From: Planctomycetota bacterium
GTDB lineage: Bacteria; Planctomycetota; Phycisphaerae; WQYP01
Length of the DNA stretch: 12,700 nt
NCBI GenBank assembly: GCA_021798635.1
Contig: JAJZGH010000135.1
Coordinates: forward strand, 1-12,700
Direction: 5' to 3'
Shown here: one piece after another, positions 7,728 through 12,700 of the stretch
How positions within the stretch are numbered: position 1 is the stretch's first letter
Layout of the letters: the number at the start of each line of letters is the position of its first letter
The notes under the pieces: generated by a model
Told to the model about the DNA's origin: nothing
The model's database searches: none
What the model saw: only the letters and a program-made list of their open reading frames with translations
Program-made: the position numbers and the translations under genes

Positions 7728-7953
7728 CGGAAAAAGGCGTATCATTTTCCTTTGCCGGCCCGTAATCATAGCAATAGTGCCACCGCAGTTCCATCAAATT
7801 ATCCAAGCGACTATGTGCCGCTTTTCCTCGTCGCGGCTGATTCTGCAATAGATTCAACCGAAAGTATACAGTCAAGAGTTTTCAAGTTGGGGAATTCTTC
7901 GTAGCATCTGCATGGTCTGAATTGGCGGACGTATGTTTTCAGGAGTTGAATCA
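7728..7953. other. Leader region of the GH28 gene, no gene seen
   Basis: Short frames on both strands here (for example 7636-7875 minus and 7653-7904 plus) have no recognisable motifs, lack good ribosome sites and run through the repeat block. The GH28 promoter should lie here; I could not place one with confidence. AGGAG at 7941-7945 is the ribosome binding site for the GH28 start at 7954. Confidence 0.5.
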
Positions 7954-9294
7954 ATGGTAGCACTTCGTTCTATCAGCGCGGCGGCATCGGCGTCGCTCTG
8001 TTTGCTTGGACTTTTAGCCCTCCCTATGACCGCAGCCATGGCTGGCGTTGCAGCCCCGCCTGCGTTGCCCACAATTCCCCACCGTGTTTTTAACATCACG
8101 CGATTTGGAGCGACAGCCGATAGCATTGCACCCGCTACGGCAGCAATTCAGAAGGCGATCATCGCCTGCGGCGATGCCGGGGGTGGTACGGTGCTGATTC
8201 CGCGGGGTACATTTCTCTGCGGCCCGATTCGCCTGGCTAACCATGTTGATTTACGGCTGGTCAAAGGGGCACAATTAAAAATGCTGCCCTACGGAAAGTA
8301 CCCCTTTATTCACGGCAAGTACCCGGATTTTATCCGAGCCTCCAATTTGCATGATATAGCCATTACGGGCCACGGAACCATCAACGGCCAGGGAGCGGTC
8401 TGGTGGGCCATGTATCGTCGCCGCCCCAATGGTACAGTCCCCAACTTGCCGCACCGCCCGCAGATGCTTTCCATGAATAATATTACGCGTCTGCTGATTC
8501 AGGGCGTGCGGCTGCAGGATCCGTCCAATACCCATATTTCCATCCAAAATGCCTGCAAAGATGTCACGATTGAACATATCATCATTCACACGCCGCACAA
8601 TTCTCCAAATACCGACGGTATTGATCTTTCCGGCCATAATATCGTGATCACGCATTGCCGCATTTCGGATGGCGATGATTGCATCGCCATTGGTGGCAGC
8701 GGGCATCGCAGCCGGAATTATTTTGAAAGCCGGAATATTGTCATTACCCATTGCGCGTTCGGTTATGGCCATGGCATGTCCATCGGCAGCTTCACCAGCG
8801 GCGGAATTCGTAATCTTCTGGTGGAAAATTGCACATTTAATCATACCACGGCCGGCATACGCCTTAAATCCAATCTGGGACGGGCCGGCATTGTGGAAAA
8901 TTTGACATATAAAAATATCACCATGCGTGATGTCCGCTGGCCGATTTTTATTTCCAGTTATTATCCGCACGCACCGAAAAGCTCCTGGCTTCAATTGCCA
9001 CAACCCATCGGACGCTACACGCCGATCTGGCGCAATATCCGCATTATCAATCTCACCTCGGTGCAATCGCCGGTGGCGGGACACATCATCGGAATGCCCG
9101 GTGCCCCGGTAACCAACGTGCTGCTGCGCAATGTTCATATAAAAGCGAAGACCGGAATGATTATTGCAGATGCCCAAGGTATACGTTTTCAAAACAGCAG
9201 CATAATCGCCTCCCGCGGTCCTGCTGTTATGGTACACCATGCGCGAATCACCGGTATCAGCACTGCTGGAGTAGCTGTGGCCGCTGCCCAGTGA
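7954..9294 (+). CDS. GH28 polygalacturonase, secreted
   Basis: An inverting pectinase that hydrolyses alpha-1,4-galacturonan. From the ATG at 7954 it is 446 residues. This start is preferred to the in-frame ATG at 7933 because AGGAG lies 8 nt before it and it gives a clean Sec signal peptide: basic R5, hydrophobic core to about residue 24, probable cleavage after AMA (about 30). The mature protein opens with the FNITRFGATAD block typical of GH28 and ends within a right-handed parallel beta-helix. The four family signatures are present: NTD (219-221), DD (241-242), GHG (272-274, catalytic-site H273) and RLK (303-305; the family's RIK). All expected active-site residues are intact. The HGTINGQG motif and compact N-terminus fit bacterial exo- or oligogalacturonide-acting members, but mode of action is not decided here. 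It is followed by a convergent toxin gene after 53 bp. Confidence 0.92.
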   Translation: MVALRSISAAASASLCLLGLLALPMTAAMAGVAAPPALPTIPHRVFNITRFGATADSIAPATAAIQKAIIACGDAGGGTVLIPRGTFLCGPIRLANHVDLRLVKGAQLKMLPYGKYPFIHGKYPDFIRASNLHDIAITGHGTINGQGAVWWAMYRRRPNGTVPNLPHRPQMLSMNNITRLLIQGVRLQDPSNTHISIQNACKDVTIEHIIIHTPHNSPNTDGIDLSGHNIVITHCRISDGDDCIAIGGSGHRSRNYFESRNIVITHCAFGYGHGMSIGSFTSGGIRNLLVENCTFNHTTAGIRLKSNLGRAGIVENLTYKNITMRDVRWPIFISSYYPHAPKSSWLQLPQPIGRYTPIWRNIRIINLTSVQSPVAGHIIGMPGAPVTNVLLRNVHIKAKTGMIIADAQGIRFQNSSIIASRGPAVMVHHARITGISTAGVAVAAAQ

Positions 9295-9347
9295 TATTGT
9301 CCGTTGATCACCGGAGTCATAGTCCATACTACGTCGAAGGGGAGGAC

Positions 9348-9767
9348 CTATTCTTCACGATGGGCTGCGGGACCCAATATGGAAAGCGGCCTGAAGTAAG
9401 CGCGATAAAAGCCGCGATCTCTGGTCAGCAGCCGATCCGCCTGGTGCAGCGCGTGGGCACCGATCAGAAAATCCGCCGCCACCCGATTCCGGGGCCCGCC
9501 ACCAAGACGATAATTCCGCCAGGTCTGCGACGCTTCCAGAGCGGTCTTAAGCGTCAGGGGTGTGAATTCCACACCCAACTGCTGCATCGCGGTGGCCGCC
9601 GCTGATGTCGATCCGAAGAATGACCCAACCTCCGCCCAGATCACTTCGCACGCAACAAGCTGGCCCTCCGTGGCGGCACGTTGCAGTAACTCCATGGACG
9701 AGCGGCCAAAGGTGCTGTCAGCGCCAAATATGTCAAGCAGAATACTGGTATCCACGGCAGTTATCAT
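9348..9767 (-). CDS. vapC: PIN-domain ribonuclease toxin, VapC-like
   Basis: A 139-residue single-domain PIN protein, the usual VapC size; such toxins are Mg2+-dependent RNases that cut tRNA or rRNA. The acidic active-site residues are visible: D6 in AVDTSILLD, E41 or E46 in ACEVIWAEV, D99 in AADFLIGAHA and D117 in TRDRGFY. The R-D-RGFY ending is typical of the fold. The ATG at 9767-9765 overlaps the TGA of the small gene upstream (ATGA), so the two are probably translationally coupled. Both lie antisense between two glycosidase genes, convergent with GH28 and divergent from GH3. The gene appears intact. The symbol reflects fold and arrangement; the RNA target is unknown. Confidence 0.85.
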   Translation of the reverse strand: MITAVDTSILLDIFGADSTFGRSSMELLQRAATEGQLVACEVIWAEVGSFFGSTSAAATAMQQLGVEFTPLTLKTALEASQTWRNYRLGGGPRNRVAADFLIGAHALHQADRLLTRDRGFYRAYFRPLSILGPAAHREE

Positions 9768-9961
9768 CGGCGGGGTACCTTGCCGCGAAGTTCGACGATG
9801 AGTTGGTCCGTGGATCCATTGCTTTTTAAGACGATGGCATCATACTTACACAAACGGTATGGGTGCCAAGATACTTCGCCGTTATGAGCTGGTTGTTTCG
9901 GCGCGATCGGCTGGATGGCAAGCGGATGATCTGGCGAAGGTTTTTTACGTGATGGAGGCAT
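9764..9961 (-). CDS. Candidate antitoxin for the PIN toxin, family not recognised
   Basis: A 65-codon frame directly upstream of the PIN gene and overlapping it by 4 nt (ATGA), the layout of a VapBC operon. The protein starts MPPSRKKPSPDHP, is Pro-rich and basic in its first half, and ends DQLIVELRGKVPRR. I see no ribbon-helix-helix, AbrB or Phd pattern, so the antitoxin role rests on position only. The start chosen is the ATG at 9961-9959. The frame stays open upstream to 10129, but that part is antisense to the GH3 leader and looks like a shadow. No good Shine-Dalgarno site precedes the chosen ATG. Its start lies 4 nt from the GH3 start on the opposite strand, so each promoter must fall inside the neighbouring gene. 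Confidence 0.55.
   Translation of the reverse strand: MPPSRKKPSPDHPLAIQPIAPKQPAHNGEVSWHPYRLCKYDAIVLKSNGSTDQLIVELRGKVPRR
9954..9958 (+). promoter_or_regulatory. Ribosome binding site of the GH3 gene, inside the antitoxin 5' end
   Basis: GGAGG, 7 nt before the ATG at 9966. On the opposite strand the same bases fall in codons 2-3 of the candidate antitoxin. The strong site supports the GH3 start. Confidence 0.75.
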
Positions 9962-9965
9962 AAGG

Positions 9966-12605
9966 ATGCGACGACGGGAAATATTACAGTTGGCGGCGGC
10001 GATGATTGTCCTTCCGGGAAAATCAATGATCGGCTCCGGTGATCCTGTTATTGCCGCCACGCCGGTGGGGGTTTCCCAAACGGCATTTCTGCGGGCCAGA
10101 ACTCGTGCCGCGACTTTGGTAGCGTCCATGACGCTGGCGGAAAAAATCAGTCAGACGGGCAATACCGCGCCGGCGATCAAGCGGTTGGGTTTAAGCCGCT
10201 ACCAATACTGGTCCGAGGCGTTACACGGTTTGGCTCTCGGCTACGCGGAAGGCACCAGCTTCCCGCAGCCACTGGCGCTGGCCGGAGCGTGGAACCCGGA
10301 ATTAAACCGGCGAGTTTACACCGCGGTATCCGATGAGGCGCGGGCCTGGCATAACCGAACCGGAAATTCACTGACTTTTTATTCCCCGCAAACATTAAAT
10401 CTGCATCGTGATCCGCGCTGGGGCCGCTGCGAAGAAGCCGCCGGTGAAGACCCATGCCTGGCGGCCACACTGGCTGTGCAGGTGATCAAAGGTATGCAGG
10501 GGGATGATCCGAATTTTCTCAAGACCACAGCCTGTGCTAAACATTTTATCTGCAACAACACCGACGACGATCGGGAAAGTACTTCAGCGACTGTTGATCC
10601 CCGGAGCTTCTGGGAATATTACACCCGCGCCTATCGCACGGCTGTGATTGACGGCGGCGTGTTTACCGTGATGGGGGCATACAATGCCATCAACGGCACG
10701 CCCTGTTGTGCGGATCATTTTCTGCTGACCGATCTGCTGCGCAATCGCTGGGGCTTTCGGGGATATGTGACCTCTGATTGCGATGCAATCTATAATATTT
10801 TCAACCCGCACCATTATGCCAAAACATTACCCCAAGCCGCAGCGGATGCGATTCATGCGGGCTGTGAGTTAAATTGCGGGGGCACGTTGCAAAAATATCT
10901 GCCGCAGGCCGTTAAACAGCAACTTGTCAGTGAAACAGAAATTTCCGAAGCGGTCACCCGCATTCTCACCGCGCGGTTTCTGCTGGGGGAGTTTGATTCG
11001 CCGACAGCCGTTCCCTACAGCAAAATTCCTTTTGCTTCGGTCAATTCCCCGGAGCATCAGGCCTTGGCGTTAGACGCCGCCCGGCAGTCGATTATTTTAT
11101 TGAAAAATGAGAACGACTTTCTCCCGCTTGATAAAGCCACACTCCGAACGGTGGCCGTCATCGGTCCGATGGCAGACCAGGCTCATCTCGGGCAGTACAG
11201 CGGTGGTATCTATGAAAGTGCTTCACCGTTGCAGGGGATCGCCGCGGTTCTCGGCGTGGCGCTGACCGGTGCGGGCGTCTGGCCGGATCAAGCAGTGCAA
11301 TATCATCAGACGCGGGAGCAGACATCCGCCCGCAGCCTGCCCGCATTCGCCTACATCACCAACGGAGCCTGGATTGAATACAAAGCACAAGAATTCACCG
11401 GTAAAACCAGAATTTCCATTCAGTGTGCCAGCGCCGGATCTGGAGCAGCCATTTCCGTACATCTGGATTCTCTAACCAGCCCTGCCGTAACCAGCCTGCA
11501 TATTTCCAACACCGGCGGCTGGCAGAACTGGAAAAAAATCTCCGCCTCTTTGCCGAATATTGTCGGCAAACACAAGGTGTTTTTCAGAATCAGCGGTGGA
11601 GCCGGCGATCTGATTAATATCGGCGGATTCGATCTTTTGCCCCTGGCACCGCCGGTGCATGGTCGCCTCGGTAAGCCGGAAATCATTTATAAACCCGGCT
11701 GTTCCATAACCGGAGCTAAAGACGCCGGAATGTTTAATGATGCCATTTCCGCCGCCCGGCGCGCGGATGTCGTCATTCTGGTATGTGGTGTCAATTCGTC
11801 AGTGGATGGCGAGGGCCACGACCGCAAAGACACCAAACTCACCGGCGTGCAGCATGAACTGATTGAAGCAGTTTTTGCCGCCAATCCGCGCACTGTTCTG
11901 GTGGTGTCCAGCAATAATACCGTCGCGATCAATTGGGAGCAGGCTCATTTGCCGGCTATTGTCGGCGCCTTATTTGCGGGACAGGCACAAGGTACAGCCA
12001 TTGGCGACGTCCTGTTTGGGCGCTATAACCCCGGCGGGAAAACCTGCTGCACATGGTACAAAACAGTCGATGACTTGCCGCATTTCCACGACTATGACAT
12101 CCGCAAAGGGCGGACGTATATGTATTTTGAAGGTAAGCCGCTGTATCCTTTCGGATATGGCCTTAGCTATACGAGTTTTCACTATAGCGGTTTGGCCCTA
12201 AGTTCCGCTTCACTTTCGGCCGGCGGCGAAGTCAAGGTTACCGCAACCATCACCAACACGGGCAAGCGGTCCGGGGCGGAAGTTGTGCAGTTGTACGTGC
12301 GGGTACCGAGATCGGATGTAAAGCGGCCTATCCGGGAACTCGTCGGTTTTGCACGTGTGGAATTACAGGCGGGACAGGCGCGCCGCGTGAGTTTTTCTAT
12401 ACCCTACAACACGCAGGCCCTGTGGTATTGGGATGCCGATAAGAAAAAGTTCGTCATTGAACCGGGAAAAATGCAACTGGAGATCGGCAGTTCATCGGCG
12501 GATATTCGTCTGGTCGGGCAGGTGCAGTTAGCGGCCTGCGAAGATAAGCGACTGGGAGGTCCCGAAAGCCTTCGCACGGTGGCTGCGGAAGTTCATGTGG
12601 TCTAA
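9966..12605 (+). CDS. GH3 beta-glycosidase (beta-glucosidase/beta-xylosidase type) with inserted CBM6-like domain
   Basis: A retaining exo-glycosidase of 879 residues. The N-terminus MRRREILQ plus a short hydrophobic run is a probable Tat leader, so it works outside the cytoplasm. The GH3 (alpha/beta)8 domain, about 45-335, carries NLHRDPRWGRCEEAAGEDP, KHFICNN and the nucleophile D271 in TSDCDAI. The C-terminal alpha/beta domain holds the likely acid/base E616 in VDGEGHDR and NPGGKTCCTWY. From about 458 to 558 an insertion has WIEYK, TGGWQNW and a closing ISGGAGDLINIGGF, which match the CBM6 carbohydrate-binding fold. A fibronectin-III-like domain (after YPFGYGLSYTSF, about residue 730 on) ends the protein. 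The multi-domain pattern resembles plant-type xylosidases and related beta-glucosidases, so substrate is not settled; xyloglucan-derived glucose or xylan xylose both suit the locus. Confidence 0.92.
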   Translation: MRRREILQLAAAMIVLPGKSMIGSGDPVIAATPVGVSQTAFLRARTRAATLVASMTLAEKISQTGNTAPAIKRLGLSRYQYWSEALHGLALGYAEGTSFPQPLALAGAWNPELNRRVYTAVSDEARAWHNRTGNSLTFYSPQTLNLHRDPRWGRCEEAAGEDPCLAATLAVQVIKGMQGDDPNFLKTTACAKHFICNNTDDDRESTSATVDPRSFWEYYTRAYRTAVIDGGVFTVMGAYNAINGTPCCADHFLLTDLLRNRWGFRGYVTSDCDAIYNIFNPHHYAKTLPQAAADAIHAGCELNCGGTLQKYLPQAVKQQLVSETEISEAVTRILTARFLLGEFDSPTAVPYSKIPFASVNSPEHQALALDAARQSIILLKNENDFLPLDKATLRTVAVIGPMADQAHLGQYSGGIYESASPLQGIAAVLGVALTGAGVWPDQAVQYHQTREQTSARSLPAFAYITNGAWIEYKAQEFTGKTRISIQCASAGSGAAISVHLDSLTSPAVTSLHISNTGGWQNWKKISASLPNIVGKHKVFFRISGGAGDLINIGGFDLLPLAPPVHGRLGKPEIIYKPGCSITGAKDAGMFNDAISAARRADVVILVCGVNSSVDGEGHDRKDTKLTGVQHELIEAVFAANPRTVLVVSSNNTVAINWEQAHLPAIVGALFAGQAQGTAIGDVLFGRYNPGGKTCCTWYKTVDDLPHFHDYDIRKGRTYMYFEGKPLYPFGYGLSYTSFHYSGLALSSASLSAGGEVKVTATITNTGKRSGAEVVQLYVRVPRSDVKRPIRELVGFARVELQAGQARRVSFSIPYNTQALWYWDADKKKFVIEPGKMQLEIGSSSADIRLVGQVQLAACEDKRLGGPESLRTVAAEVHVV

Positions 12606-12700
12606 ATGCGGGCGCGCGTGAGAAGCGTGGTGCGCGTCATCGTCAGCCAATGGCAAACGATTTAGCGGTTGTTCTCCGCACGCCAGTCCGTTATCCGCAT
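12606..12700. other. Downstream flank of the GH3 gene, no supported feature
   Basis: This is 95 bp after the GH3 stop. A minus-strand frame is open from the window edge to a TAA at 12664-12662 (12 codons) and could be the end of a gene beyond the window, but 12 codons are too few to judge. GC-rich imperfect symmetry near 12609-12640 has no T-tract. Confidence 0.4.

Noticed and set aside
7505..7765. 86-codon plus-strand frame starting GTG at the ATPase stop codon
   Set aside because: Much of it (7556-7669) is the antisense of the pectinesterase remnant, and the rest runs into the repeat block. There is no ribosome site of its own.
8275..9327. 350-codon minus-strand frame opposite the GH28 gene
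   Set aside because: The plus strand carries all four GH28 signatures; the antisense product has no motif and arises from codon bias.
12662..12700. Minus-strand frame entering from the right edge, ending TAA
   Set aside because: Only 12 codons are visible, so neither coding status nor family can be judged.

Overview
The window reads as part of a plant cell-wall polysaccharide utilisation region from a Gram-negative saprophyte. The enzymes are a cytoplasmic-type GH31 alpha-xylosidase, a GH74 xyloglucanase, a GH28 polygalacturonase and a GH3 beta-glycosidase. GH74 and GH3 begin with twin-arginine (Tat) leaders and GH28 with a Sec leader. The enzyme repertoire and moderate GC content would suit Planctomycetota, Verrucomicrobiota or Acidobacteriota. 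No rRNA, ribosomal or other marker gene is present, so the phylum stays open.

Layout: (1) 1-1074, the 3' half of a Cu+-type P1B ATPase cut by the window edge, unrelated to the sugar genes. (2) 1075-1441, a non-coding gap with a 21-bp-phased repeat pair. (3) 1442-6213, GH31 then GH74 on the + strand, 74 bp apart, probably one transcription unit for xyloglucan. (4) 6214-7953, an accessory-looking insert: seven TATA hexamers in tandem, mostly 10 bp apart, directly before an ORC/STAND-like AAA ATPase, then a broken antisense pectinesterase tail, then short repeats resembling insertion-sequence termini. (5) 7954-9294, secreted GH28 polygalacturonase. (6) 9348-9961, a minus-strand PIN-domain toxin with a 65-codon candidate antitoxin overlapping it by ATGA. 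(7) 9966-12605, exported GH3 with a CBM6-like domain inserted between its two catalytic modules. Its start codon lies 4 nt from the antitoxin start codon, head to head.

How the genes fit together (inference): GH74 cuts the xyloglucan backbone outside the cytoplasm. GH31 removes non-reducing-end xylose from imported oligosaccharides. GH3 can remove exposed beta-linked glucose or xylose. GH28, and the ancestor of the pectinesterase remnant, act on pectin. No transporter, TonB receptor, sensor or regulator of these sugars is in the window.

The least explained parts are the phased TATA array with its ATPase, and the toxin-antitoxin pair whose antitoxin family I could not identify. I did not find a complete multi-gene system that is clearly new.
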